Shown here: in pieces, positions 21,796-31,989 of the stretch
Position numbering within the stretch: the first letter of the stretch is position 1
Layout of the letters: each line of letters starts with the position of its first letter
Source of the DNA: Burkholderiales bacterium
GTDB lineage: Bacteria; Pseudomonadota; Gammaproteobacteria; Burkholderiales; Burkholderiaceae_C
Length of the DNA: 33,079 nt
Reading direction: 5' to 3'
Assembly: GCA_026400275.1 (NCBI GenBank)
Contig: JAPLPK010000163.1
Coordinates: forward strand, 1-33,079
The notes under the pieces: generated by a model
The model's database searches: none
What the model saw: only the letters and a program-made list of their open reading frames with translations
Told to the model about the DNA's origin: nothing
Position numbers and translations under genes: made by a program

Positions 21796-23268
21796 TTACA
21801 ACTTGGAAATCGCAACATGCTTGATCAAATCCGCAACCGAAGCGTCCATCACATCGGTAAACGGCTTGGGATAAAGACCCATGGCGAGAACAGCAATCGC
21901 CAACAGAGTCAACATCAAAAACTCGCGGGCATTGATATCCGTAAGCTCCTTGACATCGTCATTGGCCACGGGCCCCAAGTACACCCGCTTAAACATCCAC
22001 AACGTATATGCAGCACCAAAAATCAGTGCGGTAGCTGCACCAAAACCTATCCAGAAATTGAACTTTATGGCACCCAAAATCACCATCCATTCGCCAACAA
22101 AGCCTGCCGTGCCCGGCAAACCGCAATTGGCCATCGCAAACAACAATGCAAACGCAGCAAACTTGGGCATGGTATTGATCACACCGCCATAGCTGGCGAT
22201 TTCACGAGAATGCACACGGTCATATAGCACGCCAATGGACAAGAACATTGCAGCAGATACAAAGCCGTGCGCAATCATCTGCACCAAAGCGCCAGAAATA
22301 CCCAAGTCATTAAATATGAAGAAACCCAAAGTCACAAAACCCATGTGGGCAACGGACGAATAAGCAACAAGCTTCTTCATGTCCTGCTGCACCATCGCTA
22401 CCAAGCCCACGTAAATAACGGCGATCAAGGACAAAGCAATCAGCAACCAAGCCCATTCATGGGCCGCATCCGGAGCAATCGGAAGCGAAAACCGCAAGAA
22501 CCCGTAAGCACCCAACTTCAACATGATTGCAGCCAGGACGGCAGAACCGCCGGTAGGAGCTTCCACGTGCACATCCGGCAACCAGGTATGCACCGGCCAC
22601 ATAGGAACCTTGACAGCAAATGCTGCGAGAAAAGCAAAGAACAACAGGGTCTGCGTATGGCTATCGAGAGGTAGCTGGTGCCACGTAGCGATGTCGAAAC
22701 TGCCGCCAGATTTGACGTACAAGAAAATCAACGCCACGAGCATCAACAACGAGCCAAGCAAGGTGTAGAGGAAAAACTTGAAGGCGGCATATATCTTGTT
22801 GGGACCACCCCAGATGCCAATGATCAAGTACATCGGAATCAGAGTGGCTTCAAAAAAGACGTAGAACAAAATCCCGTCGAGAGCACAAAACACGCCGATC
22901 ATCAATCCGCTAAGGATCATGAAGGCGCCCATGTACTGGTTGACGCGTCGGGTAATAACTTCCCATCCGGCGATAACCACAACCACGTTGATAAACGCAG
23001 TCAAGATCACAAACCAAACCGAAATACCATCTACGCCCAGGTGATAGAAGACGTTAAAACGCTCAATCCAGCTTGCCTTCTCTACGAACTGCATCGCCGA
23101 AGTACCAAGTTGAAAACCTTGGTAGATAGGCAATGTCACGAGAAAACTCAACAAGGCCCCAATCAGTGCAATCCAGCGCACCGCCCTAGCATGCTCATCA
23201 CGCCCCAAGGCCAACAGTACAACGCCAAAGAATATAGGTATCCAAATAGCTAGGCTCAACAGTCCCAT
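21796..23268 (-). CDS. nuoM: NADH-quinone oxidoreductase subunit M
   Basis: 490 residues, about 14 helices, the second antiporter-like proton channel of the membrane arm. Recognised by FYVFFEATLIPMYLIIGIWGG (conserved helix-5 glutamate), KVPMWPVHTWLPDVHVEAPTGGSAVLAAIMLKLG in two adjoining pieces (helix-7 lysine and the helix-8 region), and KKLVAYSSVAHMGFVTLG. Length is normal. It follows nuoL after 12 nt and precedes nuoN by 25 nt in the same operon. Confidence 0.96.
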   Translation of the reverse strand: MGLLSLAIWIPIFFGVVLLALGRDEHARAVRWIALIGALLSFLVTLPIYQGFQLGTSAMQFVEKASWIERFNVFYHLGVDGISVWFVILTAFINVVVVIAGWEVITRRVNQYMGAFMILSGLMIGVFCALDGILFYVFFEATLIPMYLIIGIWGGPNKIYAAFKFFLYTLLGSLLMLVALIFLYVKSGGSFDIATWHQLPLDSHTQTLLFFAFLAAFAVKVPMWPVHTWLPDVHVEAPTGGSAVLAAIMLKLGAYGFLRFSLPIAPDAAHEWAWLLIALSLIAVIYVGLVAMVQQDMKKLVAYSSVAHMGFVTLGFFIFNDLGISGALVQMIAHGFVSAAMFLSIGVLYDRVHSREIASYGGVINTMPKFAAFALLFAMANCGLPGTAGFVGEWMVILGAIKFNFWIGFGAATALIFGAAYTLWMFKRVYLGPVANDDVKELTDINAREFLMLTLLAIAVLAMGLYPKPFTDVMDASVADLIKHVAISKL

Positions 23269-23280
23269 TTTTCTTTTCCC

Positions 23281-25341
23281 TTATTTGACGAGCCGGACCA
23301 AAGCCATAAACTGATCGTGCCAGACGAAATATGTCATCAGTACAAACACACCGGCAATCATGGCAAAGGCATAGTGGTAAATAAAACCAGTTTGTACCCA
23401 ACGTACCAACCCGGATACCCAGCCCACAATTTTCCAGGAACCATTGACAACAGCCCCATCGATAATCACGCGGTCACCAACCTTCCACAGCAATGAGCCT
23501 AACAAACGTGCGCCACGAGCCAATACGTTTTCATTAAACCAATCCAGGTAGTACTTGTTTTCAAGCAATGTATAAACTGGCTGGCAAGCACGCTTGAGAG
23601 CTGCAGGCACAGCAGGGTTCACCATATACATGTAATAAGCGACTACCACCCCGGACAATGCCAATATGAAAGGCAAGGAAGTCAGCGCGTGCACGGCCAT
23701 GGCCATAGGACCATGGAAACCTTTGGCCAACTCTTCCATAGCGGAATGACGCTCCGCATCCACAAAAATTGCGCCTTTGAAGAAATCGCCGAACAACATC
23801 GGATCAATCGTCATCCATCCCAAAATAACCGAGGGAATTGCCAGCAGGACCAAGGGCAGAGTCACAACCCAAGGAGATTCATGGGGCGTATGCACCTCAT
23901 GGTGACCGTGGTGGTCAGCGTGATCATCATGGTGTCCATGATGTGCATCTGGGTTTTGGTCAAAACGTTCTTTACCGTGGAAGACCAGGAAGTAGAGACG
24001 GAAAGAATAAAACGCAGTCACAAACACTCCGGCCAACACAGCAAACGAAGCGAAACCAGCTGCGGGCAAATGGCTCTCTTGCACAGCTTCAATGATGCTG
24101 TCCTTGGAGTAGAAGCCGGAAAATAATGGTGTTCCGATCAGCGCCAAGGAGCCCAGCAAAGAGGTAATCCAGGTAATTGGCATGTAACGACGCAGGCCAC
24201 CCATCCAGCGAATATCCTGATTGTGGTGAACCCCCATGATGACCGAGCCAGCCGCCAAAAACAGCAGCGCTTTGAAGAAAGCATGGGTCATCAAATGGAA
24301 GACGGCAACAGAATAAGCCGAAGCGCCCAGGGCGACAGTCATATAGCCAAGCTGGGACAATGTTGAATAGGCAACAACTCGTTTGATGTCGTTCTGAATG
24401 ATACCAAGGAACCCCATAAACAGAGCAGTAATAGAGCCAATCACCATGATGAAGTTCAGCGCGGTATCGCTCAACTCGAACAATGGAGACATACGAGCAA
24501 CCATGAAAATACCAGCCGTAACCATGGTCGCCGCATGAATGAGCGCGGAAATCGGGGTCGGGCCTTCCATCGAGTCCGGCAACCAAACATGCAAAGGAAA
24601 CTGAGCAGACTTACCCATTGCACCAATAAACAAGCAAATGCAGATGACGGTAACCAGCATCCACTCGGTACCAGGGAACACTAACTTACTCAACTCCTCA
24701 GCCTTCCCAAAAGCCTCGGCATAATTCAAAGTACCTGCGTAAGCAGCAATCAAACCAATGCCGAGGATGAAGCCGAAGTCACCAACACGATTCACCAAAA
24801 ATGCCTTCATATTGGCAAAAATAGCGGTCGGCCGGTTGAACCAGAAACCAATCAACAAATAGGACACCAAGCCCACAGCCTCCCAACCAAAGAAGAGCTG
24901 AAGCATGTTATTGCTCATCACCAACATCAACATAGAGAACGTGAACAATGAGATGTAGGCAAAAAACCGGTTGTAGCCCTCATCCTCCTCCATGTACCCG
25001 ATGGTATAGATGTGGACCATGAGAGACACAAAAGTCACGACACACATCATCATGGCCGTCAACCCATCGACGAGAAACCCGACCTCCATGCGTAACCCAC
25101 CAACCACCATCCATGTGTAAAGGGTTTCACTAAAACGGGCTCCATCCAGAATAACGCTTTTGAGCGTCATAGCCGACAAGATGAAGGCCACAAATACACC
25201 CAAAATCGTCAGACTATGGCTAGTGCGGCGACCAATTAAATTACCACCAAATGCGGTACCAAAAACACCTGCCAGAAGTGCTCCAACGAGTGGGGCCAGT
25301 GGAACTGCAAGAAGAGTAGAAGCGGTAAGGGTTTGAGTCAT
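23281..25341 (-). CDS. nuoL: NADH-quinone oxidoreductase subunit L
   Basis: 686 residues, the distal proton-pumping subunit, with about 16 helices and a long C-terminal lateral helix (HL) near the end. Typical sequence: FGWEAVGLVSYLLIGFW (helix-5 glutamate), KSAQFPLHVWLPDSMEGPTPISALIHAATMV in two pieces, and KRVVAYSTLSQLGYM. Residues about 463-488 form a very His- and Asp-rich loop (HHGHHDDHADHHGHH and then HTPHE), between helices 12 and 13 of the antiporter core by position, which may bind metal ions or be simple filler. It starts 6 nt after nuoK and ends 12 nt before nuoM. Confidence 0.96.
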   Translation of the reverse strand: MTQTLTASTLLAVPLAPLVGALLAGVFGTAFGGNLIGRRTSHSLTILGVFVAFILSAMTLKSVILDGARFSETLYTWMVVGGLRMEVGFLVDGLTAMMMCVVTFVSLMVHIYTIGYMEEDEGYNRFFAYISLFTFSMLMLVMSNNMLQLFFGWEAVGLVSYLLIGFWFNRPTAIFANMKAFLVNRVGDFGFILGIGLIAAYAGTLNYAEAFGKAEELSKLVFPGTEWMLVTVICICLFIGAMGKSAQFPLHVWLPDSMEGPTPISALIHAATMVTAGIFMVARMSPLFELSDTALNFIMVIGSITALFMGFLGIIQNDIKRVVAYSTLSQLGYMTVALGASAYSVAVFHLMTHAFFKALLFLAAGSVIMGVHHNQDIRWMGGLRRYMPITWITSLLGSLALIGTPLFSGFYSKDSIIEAVQESHLPAAGFASFAVLAGVFVTAFYSFRLYFLVFHGKERFDQNPDAHHGHHDDHADHHGHHEVHTPHESPWVVTLPLVLLAIPSVILGWMTIDPMLFGDFFKGAIFVDAERHSAMEELAKGFHGPMAMAVHALTSLPFILALSGVVVAYYMYMVNPAVPAALKRACQPVYTLLENKYYLDWFNENVLARGARLLGSLLWKVGDRVIIDGAVVNGSWKIVGWVSGLVRWVQTGFIYHYAFAMIAGVFVLMTYFVWHDQFMALVRLVK

Positions 25342-25347
25342 TTCTTA

Positions 25348-25656
25348 TTAACCCTTGAGCGCATTGAGTTCATCCACATTGATATTGGACTTGTTACGGA
25401 AAAGAAGCACCAGAATAGCCAGACCAATAGCCGATTCAGCAGCAGCCACCGTCAAGATAAAAAACACAAATATCTGCCCACGCATATCATTCAGATAGTA
25501 CGAAAAAGCCACGAAGTTCATGTTCACAGCCAAAAGCATTAGCTCAATTGCCATCAACAAAACGATAAGGTTCTTTCGATTTAGAAATATGCCGATAACC
25601 GACAGGGCAAACAAAATTGCTCCGAGCGACAAGAAGTGGCCTAGCGTTAACGTCAT
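25348..25656 (-). CDS. nuoK: NADH-quinone oxidoreductase subunit K
   Basis: 102 residues, three helices, MrpC-like. Conserved phrases: [21 protein letters not shown], then [19 protein letters not shown] with the membrane glutamate needed for proton transfer, and [17 protein letters not shown] with the second glutamate. It overlaps nuoJ by 4 nt and lies 6 nt before nuoL. Length is exactly as usual. Confidence 0.96.
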   Translation of the reverse strand: MTLTLGHFLSLGAILFALSVIGIFLNRKNLIVLLMAIELMLLAVNMNFVAFSYYLNDMRGQIFVFFILTVAAAESAIGLAILVLLFRNKSNINVDELNALKG

Positions 25657-26315
25657 AATTTTTTCTCCACGCCAGCAACAACGGCCGCCGCCGCCTCGAC
25701 TTGAATAGGCTGCGTCACCTTCATCTTGATAATTTCTACGCGATCACGCGCCTTCACTCGAACCTGATCAGATGGGCTAGCATGCTTACTATCCTTGCGC
25801 TGGCGCAAGGTCAGTGCAATAGCAGCCACTATCGCCACCAGCAAAATAACCGCAGCTATTTCTAAGGGATATAAGTACTCGGTATATAACAGCTTCCCCA
25901 ACTCTTTGGTGTTAGAAAACTGAGGTACTGCAGGCACTAGCGCAGCAGAATTGCGAGTCTCCTCCGTTAAACGGAATCCCCCCATCAGCACCGCAGCCAT
26001 CTCCAACGCAATCAAAGCGCCAATAGCCGCGGCAAATGGAAAGTGTCTCCAAAACCCTTGACGCATGGAATCGATATTGATGTCCAACATCATCACGACA
26101 AACAGAAACAGCACCATCACAGCGCCGACATACACCAACACCAAGGCTATGGCTAGAAACTCAGCTTTGAGCAAAATCCAAATCGCTGCAGCCTGGAAAA
26201 ATGCCAATACCAGGTATAGAGCCGCGTACACAGGGTTGCGCGACGTAATGACGCGAAACCCAGCGAACAACAGCACCGCCGAGAAAAAGTAAAAAAGGCC
26301 GGTCTTAACGTCCAT
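25653..26315 (-). CDS. nuoJ: NADH-quinone oxidoreductase subunit J
   Basis: 220 residues with five helices in the first 165. The helix-3 region [23 protein letters not shown] carries the glycine around which the conserved pi-bulge turns during the catalytic cycle. After the helices comes a charged tail of about 50 residues ([21 protein letters not shown]...), as in other Burkholderiales. It belongs to the E-channel part of the membrane arm. The end overlaps nuoK by 4 nt; the start is 48 nt after nuoI. Confidence 0.95.
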   Translation of the reverse strand: MDVKTGLFYFFSAVLLFAGFRVITSRNPVYAALYLVLAFFQAAAIWILLKAEFLAIALVLVYVGAVMVLFLFVVMMLDINIDSMRQGFWRHFPFAAAIGALIALEMAAVLMGGFRLTEETRNSAALVPAVPQFSNTKELGKLLYTEYLYPLEIAAVILLVAIVAAIALTLRQRKDSKHASPSDQVRVKARDRVEIIKMKVTQPIQVEAAAAVVAGVEKKL

Positions 26316-26363
26316 GGATCGATTCTTGTTTTATAGGATCAAAAGGATTGCGATCAGTGAATA

Positions 26364-26876
26364 TCAACGGTATTTAGCATCGGCAGCACGGGCGGCTGCG
26401 ATTTCTTTCTCATACCGATCACCAACAGCCAGCAACATATCTTTGGTGAAATACAGATCACCACGCTTCTCACCGTGATACTCAAAAACATGGGTTTCAA
26501 CGATTGAATCCACAGGGCAACTCTCTTCACAAAATCCACAAAAAATGCACTTGGTCAAGTCAATGTCATAACGACTGGTGCGGCGCGAGCCATCAGCTCG
26601 TACATCCGACTCAATCGTGATAGCCATTGCGGGACACACTGCCTCACACAACTTGCAGGCGATGCAACGCTCTTCACCATTTTCGTAACGGCGCAGGGCA
26701 TGCAGCCCGCGAAAGCGTGGCGATATCGGCGTCTTTTCCTCTGGAAATTGCACCGTGATCTTGCGCCTAAACGCATGCTTTCCCGTAAGGGCCAAACCTT
26801 TAAAAAGCTCCACCAGCATAAAACTGGACAGGAAATCTTTCAGTGAAAAGGCAGGAGCAGCCAATGTAGAAGACAT
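26364..26876 (-). CDS. nuoI: NADH-quinone oxidoreductase subunit I (two [4Fe-4S] clusters)
   Basis: 170 residues. Two ferredoxin motifs are intact: C71-x2-C74-x2-C77-x3-C81 and C110-x2-C113-x2-C116-x3-C120, which with the far proline-linked cysteines hold clusters N6a and N6b. These pass electrons from NuoG to NuoB and the quinone. The amphipathic N-terminus ([21 protein letters not shown]) lies on the membrane. It follows nuoH after 12 nt. Confidence 0.96.
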   Translation of the reverse strand: MSSTLAAPAFSLKDFLSSFMLVELFKGLALTGKHAFRRKITVQFPEEKTPISPRFRGLHALRRYENGEERCIACKLCEAVCPAMAITIESDVRADGSRRTSRYDIDLTKCIFCGFCEESCPVDSIVETHVFEYHGEKRGDLYFTKDMLLAVGDRYEKEIAAARAADAKYR

Positions 26877-26888
26877 GAATGACTCTCT

Positions 26889-27971
26889 TTACTTCCAGAT
26901 ATTTAACGGCGTTTGCATCCATGCACCCACCACAACCAACCAAACCAAAGTAATTGGTATAAAAATCTTCCAACCCAAGCGCATGATTTGGTCATATCGG
27001 AACCGAGGGAAGCTGGCGCGGACCCATAGGAACATGGTTACAACCGCAAATGTCTTCAGACCCAACCAAATCCAGCCAGGAATAAGATTAAACAAAACCC
27101 CATCGACAGGAGATAGCCAACCACCCAAAAACATGATGACGGTCAGAATAGAAACCAGCCACATGTTGGCGTATTCAGCCAAGAAAAACATGGCAAAGCT
27201 CATCCCAGAATACTCCACCATATGACCAGCAACAATTTCGGACTCGCCCTCCACCACGTCGAAAGGGTGTCGATTAGTCTCCGCCAAACCAGAAATAAAA
27301 TAGACAACAAATACCGGCAACAAAGGCAACCAATTCCAGGAGAGGAATGTCAGACCCTTATCTGCAAACATACCCTTAGCCTGCCCCAACACAATGTCGG
27401 TCATGTTCAAGCTGCCAGACACCATCAACACAATAACGAAACAGAAACCCATGGCGATTTCATAGCTCACCATCTGCGCTGAAGCACGCAGGGCACCTAA
27501 AAACGCGTACTTGGAATTGGATGCCCAGCCAGCAATAATGACGCCGTACACCTCCAGCGACGTAATTGCCATCAAAAATAGTAAGCCTGCATTGATATTG
27601 GAGAGAGCAACTTCAGGCCCAAATGGAATCACCCCCCACGCAGCCAATGCAGGCATGATGGTCATGATTGGACCCAGGAAAAAAAGGCCCTTATTCGCTA
27701 CCGTAGGAAGAATGATTTCCTTGGTCAGCAGCTTCAGCGCATCTGCTATCGGCTGCAGCAAGCCCAAAGGACCAACGCGATTGGGGCCAATACGAATTTG
27801 GGTCCAACCAATTGCCTTACGTTCCCACAAAGTCAAGTAAGCCACGCAACCCATAAGAGGCAGCAAGACTACGACGATTTTGATAAGCGTCCAAATGACA
27901 GGCCACACACCAGCTGTCCACCAGCTCGCGCCAATAAGGCCCAGACCAAAACTGAATATCGAATCGATCAT
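26889..27971 (-). CDS. nuoH: NADH-quinone oxidoreductase subunit H
   Basis: 360 residues, eight helices; forms the quinone entry chamber together with NuoB and NuoD. Conserved loops: [20 protein letters not shown] and [20 protein letters not shown] with its acidic cluster. The start ATG (27971) overlaps the nuoG stop by 4 nt (ATGA), so translation is probably coupled. Length is slightly above E. coli NuoH (325), as is normal in Betaproteobacteria. Confidence 0.96.
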   Translation of the reverse strand: MIDSIFSFGLGLIGASWWTAGVWPVIWTLIKIVVVLLPLMGCVAYLTLWERKAIGWTQIRIGPNRVGPLGLLQPIADALKLLTKEIILPTVANKGLFFLGPIMTIMPALAAWGVIPFGPEVALSNINAGLLFLMAITSLEVYGVIIAGWASNSKYAFLGALRASAQMVSYEIAMGFCFVIVLMVSGSLNMTDIVLGQAKGMFADKGLTFLSWNWLPLLPVFVVYFISGLAETNRHPFDVVEGESEIVAGHMVEYSGMSFAMFFLAEYANMWLVSILTVIMFLGGWLSPVDGVLFNLIPGWIWLGLKTFAVVTMFLWVRASFPRFRYDQIMRLGWKIFIPITLVWLVVVGAWMQTPLNIWK

Positions 27972-30112
27972 GCCGCTACCTCATTCACACTGGAAGCACG
28001 ACGAGCATCCACCGTGAGCTGCAACGATGTGGCGCGACGCACAATACCATCCAATTGATAGAGGCTTGCGACGGTCGGAATAGCTACATTTGCAGGGCTC
28101 ACATCAACGTTCGCCTTGGTTTTATTGCTTAGCATATCTGCAGAAACCATGGTCACCCCGTGCAAACCAGTTGTAGCCAATACATCCTGAGACGACTCGA
28201 AATCAAAACCAGGTACCTTTAATAAGTTCGCCAATACGCGCAAAACCTTCCATCCTGGACGGGTCTCGGCCAAAGGACGCACTACGGCGTGGAAACCTTG
28301 AACTCGGCCCTCGGCATTCACGAAAGTACCTGCCGTCTCAGAGAACGGGGCAATCGGCAGGAGCACATCGCTGAACGCCAAATTGGCCTTGAAAGGACTG
28401 AGTGTTACCACCATTTCAGATTTAGCCAATGCCGACGCAACATTGGCATCGGCAGCAGAATCAAATTCCGGCTCCGTGTTCAAAAGCAGAACTGCTTTCA
28501 AAGAACCATCAAGCATGGCCTTGGCATTCAATCCACCTTGACCGGGAAGAGCATTAACCAATTGCGCGCCCACCGTATTGGCTGCTTCTGTCAAATAACC
28601 AACTGAGGCGCCCGTCTGATCGGCAATCCAATTCGCCAGAGAGAGAAGACTGGATGCCTTGGCGTGATGTGCTGCAGCATTACCCAGCAAAACAGCTTTT
28701 CTATCACCACCCAGCAGAGACTTGGCTATAGCAACCGCGACCACCGTTGCCTCACCGTTCGCGGGCGCAGCAACACCCTTTTCCGCTGCGATAGCAACCG
28801 CCACATCGGCCAATGCCTGGACCCATTGCGCAACAGGCACGAGCGCAGAGTTAGCCAAAGGCATGGCCCACGCATCGGGCTGAGCCAACTCAACATCAGA
28901 ATTGATAGCACTCACCGCACAACCCTTACGTGCTGCCTGGCGAATACGTTGTGCGAATAGAGGGTGATCTTTGCGCAAATTCGACCCTACTACTAGCACA
29001 CGCTGCAACTGACTCAAACTTGCAATCGACGTGCCCAAATAACGCACGCCTTCTTTTTGAGCAAACTCGGAGTTACGCATGCGGTAATCGATATTCTCAC
29101 TACCCAAACCACGTACCAACGCACTAGCAAGAACCAATTCTTCCAAAGTACTGTGCGGGCTCACCAATGCGCCGATCGATGCTGCGCCGTGCTGCTCCTT
29201 GATCTGTTGAAGACCATTGGCTACATACTCGAGAGCGGTTTGCCAGTCTACCGACTTCCACGCCCCTCCTTGCTTCAGCATGGGGGTAGTGAGCCGCTCG
29301 GCACTGTTCAAAGCCTCATAAGAAAAACGATCGCGATCCGCAATCCAGCATTCGTTTACCGCTTCGTTTTCCAGCGGAACAACACGCATTACCTTATTGT
29401 TTTTGACTTGCACAACAAGATTTGCGCCGGTGGAGTCATGTGGACTCACAGACTTGCGGCGCGACAACTCCCAGGTACGAGCGCTATACCGGAAAGGCTT
29501 GCTAGTCAAAGCACCGACAGGACAAATATCGATCATATTGCCCGACAACTCTGAATCCACGGTCTCGCCCAGCACTGTCGTAATCTCGGAGTGTTCACCC
29601 CGGTGGATCATTCCCAGCTCCATCACACCTGCGACTTCTTGGCCAAAACGCACGCAACGTGTGCAATGTATGCAGCGGCTCATCTCCTCCATGGAGATCA
29701 AAGGGCCCACATCCTTGTGGAAAACAACGCGCTTTTCTTCCTCATAGCGTGAGGAAGAGCCTCCATAACCCACGGCCAAATCTTGCAACTGGCATTCACC
29801 ACCTTGATCGCAAATCGGGCAATCCAAAGGATGGTTGATTAGCAGAAACTCCATCACAGATTGCTGGGCCTTAATTGCCTTCTCGCTTTTCGTGCGGACA
29901 ATCATGCCTTGGGTGACTGGCGTAGCACACGCTGGCATAGGCTTAGGTGCCTTTTCTACATCTACCAAGCACATACGGCAGTTGGCCGCAATGCTTAACT
30001 TCTTGTGGTAACAAAAATGCGGGATGTAGGTCCCCGCCTTTTCAGCAGCATGCATAACCATACTGCCTTCGACAATTTCCACCTTTTTGCCGTCGAGCTC
30101 GATTTCTACCAT
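27968..30112 (-). CDS. nuoG: NADH-quinone oxidoreductase subunit G
   Basis: 714 residues. The N-terminal ferredoxin-like part binds [2Fe-2S] N1b (C34, C45, C48, C62), [4Fe-4S] N5 (H94, C98, C101, C107) and [4Fe-4S] N4 (C147, C150, C153, C197). The rest resembles molybdopterin oxidoreductases but, as usual for complex I, without cofactor function, and I see no CxxCxxxC N7 motif just after residue 220. It carries electrons from NuoE/F to NuoI in the peripheral arm. It starts 14 nt after nuoF and overlaps nuoH by 4 nt. The C-terminal third is Ala-rich and more variable. Confidence 0.95.
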   Translation of the reverse strand: MVEIELDGKKVEIVEGSMVMHAAEKAGTYIPHFCYHKKLSIAANCRMCLVDVEKAPKPMPACATPVTQGMIVRTKSEKAIKAQQSVMEFLLINHPLDCPICDQGGECQLQDLAVGYGGSSSRYEEEKRVVFHKDVGPLISMEEMSRCIHCTRCVRFGQEVAGVMELGMIHRGEHSEITTVLGETVDSELSGNMIDICPVGALTSKPFRYSARTWELSRRKSVSPHDSTGANLVVQVKNNKVMRVVPLENEAVNECWIADRDRFSYEALNSAERLTTPMLKQGGAWKSVDWQTALEYVANGLQQIKEQHGAASIGALVSPHSTLEELVLASALVRGLGSENIDYRMRNSEFAQKEGVRYLGTSIASLSQLQRVLVVGSNLRKDHPLFAQRIRQAARKGCAVSAINSDVELAQPDAWAMPLANSALVPVAQWVQALADVAVAIAAEKGVAAPANGEATVVAVAIAKSLLGGDRKAVLLGNAAAHHAKASSLLSLANWIADQTGASVGYLTEAANTVGAQLVNALPGQGGLNAKAMLDGSLKAVLLLNTEPEFDSAADANVASALAKSEMVVTLSPFKANLAFSDVLLPIAPFSETAGTFVNAEGRVQGFHAVVRPLAETRPGWKVLRVLANLLKVPGFDFESSQDVLATTGLHGVTMVSADMLSNKTKANVDVSPANVAIPTVASLYQLDGIVRRATSLQLTVDARRASSVNEVAA

Positions 30113-30126
30113 TTACTTTCCCTTGA

Positions 30127-31479
30127 TCAGGCGTGCGCCGCAGCCTGTGGATTCTTGTTTTGGATCAACGCCTCGAACTCTGGGCGGAAATGCTTAATCA
30201 TGGCCCGCACGGGCATGGCAGCAGCATCACCTAACGCACAGATGGTGCGACCTTGGATGTTATCGGCCACAGAGTTCAGCAAGTCCAGATCGGTCGCCTT
30301 GCCCTCTCCTCGCCATATGCGGTCAATCACACGCCACATCCATCCCGTACCCTCCCGGCATGGAGTGCACTGGCCGCAGGACTCATGCGAATAGAAGTAA
30401 GACAAGCGCAGCAGGCTTTCCACCATGCTGCGAGAGTCGTCCATCACAATCACGGCACCAGAGCCTAGCATCGAACCCGCTTTAGCAATGGAGTCATAGT
30501 CCATGGTGCACTGCATGATGATGTCTGCAGGCAAAACAGGCGCTGACGATCCACCAGGAATTACAGCCTTGAGCGTGCGGCCTTTGCGCACACCACCAGC
30601 CAGTTCCAGCAACTTGGAAAAAGGCGTCCCCATAGGAATTTCGTAATTGCCAGGACGCTCTACGTCACCGCTTACCGAGTAAATCTTGGTGCCGCCATTA
30701 TTGGGCTTGCCACACTCCAGATAGGCTTGACCGCCGTTGCGGATAATCCAAGGAACCGCCGCGAACGTCTCCGTATTATTGATGGTCGTAGGCTTTCCGT
30801 ACAACCCAAAGCTTGCAGGGAATGGCGGCTTGAAGCGTGGCTGTCCCTTCTTGCCCTCCAAGGACTCCAGCAACGCGGTTTCTTCTCCGCAGATATAGGC
30901 ACCAAAGCCATGGGAAGCATGCAGTTGGAAAGAGTAGTTGCTTCCCAAAATATTGTTACCGAGCAGCCCCGCACTACGTGCCTCTTCAAGCGCCTCTTCG
31001 AAGCGCTCGTAAGTCCCGAAAATTTCACCGTGGATATAGTTGTACCCAACAGAGATACCCATGGCATACGCAGCAATCGCCATACCTTCGATCACGATAT
31101 GCGGGTTGTATTGCATGATGTCGCGGTCTTTACACGTCCCAGGCTCACCCTCGTCTGAGTTGCACACTAGGTACTTCTGCCCCGGGAATTGACGGGGCAT
31201 AAAGCTCCACTTCAAGCCCGTAGGAAAACCTGCACCGCCACGGCCACGTAACGCAGACTCTTTGACGGTCGCAATGACCTGATCCTGGGTCAGACCTTCA
31301 CCGCCGTCTTTTCCCAAAATCTTACGCAATGCCTGGTATCCACCGCGGGCTTCGTAGTCTTTCAGACGCCAATTGCTGCCATCCAGATTTGCAAAAATCT
31401 GGGGACTAATATGCCGATCATGGAAACAGGTTTGAACACCCGTGGCCTTGAACTGAGAAAGGATTTGTTCAGCAGACAT
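30127..31479 (-). CDS. nuoF: NADH-quinone oxidoreductase subunit F (FMN, NADH site)
   Basis: 450 residues. NADH/FMN-binding glycine loop [13 protein letters not shown] (79-91), [14 protein letters not shown] (196-209), and the [4Fe-4S] N3 cysteines C368, C371, C374 and C414 ([14 protein letters not shown]). This subunit oxidises NADH in the cytoplasm and passes electrons through FMN to the iron-sulfur chain. Its start shares one base with the nuoE stop (TAATG at 31479), implying coupled translation. Length is normal. Confidence 0.97.
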   Translation of the reverse strand: MSAEQILSQFKATGVQTCFHDRHISPQIFANLDGSNWRLKDYEARGGYQALRKILGKDGGEGLTQDQVIATVKESALRGRGGAGFPTGLKWSFMPRQFPGQKYLVCNSDEGEPGTCKDRDIMQYNPHIVIEGMAIAAYAMGISVGYNYIHGEIFGTYERFEEALEEARSAGLLGNNILGSNYSFQLHASHGFGAYICGEETALLESLEGKKGQPRFKPPFPASFGLYGKPTTINNTETFAAVPWIIRNGGQAYLECGKPNNGGTKIYSVSGDVERPGNYEIPMGTPFSKLLELAGGVRKGRTLKAVIPGGSSAPVLPADIIMQCTMDYDSIAKAGSMLGSGAVIVMDDSRSMVESLLRLSYFYSHESCGQCTPCREGTGWMWRVIDRIWRGEGKATDLDLLNSVADNIQGRTICALGDAAAMPVRAMIKHFRPEFEALIQNKNPQAAAHA

Positions 31480-31982
31480 TACTTCGCCTCCGCAGGCAGT
31501 GCACTCGATGCACGTAAACCATCCACCAACTGATCCAACTTCTCATTGCTCATAAAACTGCACATGGTGCGGTCGTTCACCAACATCACTGGAGAATCCG
31601 CACATGCGCCCAGACATTCACTTTGCTGCAGAGTAAACAAGCCATCAGTCGTTGTTTCATTCATGGCAATGCCCAACTTGTGCTCCAGATGCTTTAATGC
31701 CTTGGCACCGTCTCGCAACTGGCAGGGCAAATTGGTGCACACGTTGAGCTTGAAGCGGCCTATGGGCGCTTGGTTGTACATGTTGTAGAAGGTCGTCACT
31801 TCATGCACGGCAATCTGCGGCATATCCAGGTAGTCCGCCACAACCTTCTCGCTTTCAGTGCTTACATAGCCAAGCTCTTGCTGAACAATAGAAAGACAAG
31901 CCATCACAGCGGATTGCTTTTGATCGGACGGAAACTTCGCCACTTCACGGGCAAAACGGGATTTTGTTGCTTCAGAAATCAT
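31479..31982 (-). CDS. nuoE: NADH-quinone oxidoreductase subunit E ([2Fe-2S] N1a)
   Basis: 167 residues from the ATG at 31982, supported by AGGTG about eight bases upstream; the upstream extension to 32015 would run into nuoD. The thioredoxin-like [2Fe-2S] site is C82, C87, C123 and C127 (CTNLPC and CLGAC). It binds NuoF and holds cluster N1a. It lies 7 nt after nuoD. Confidence 0.95.
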   Translation of the reverse strand: MISEATKSRFAREVAKFPSDQKQSAVMACLSIVQQELGYVSTESEKVVADYLDMPQIAVHEVTTFYNMYNQAPIGRFKLNVCTNLPCQLRDGAKALKHLEHKLGIAMNETTTDGLFTLQQSECLGACADSPVMLVNDRTMCSFMSNEKLDQLVDGLRASSALPAEAK

Positions 31983-31989
31983 GTTTGCA

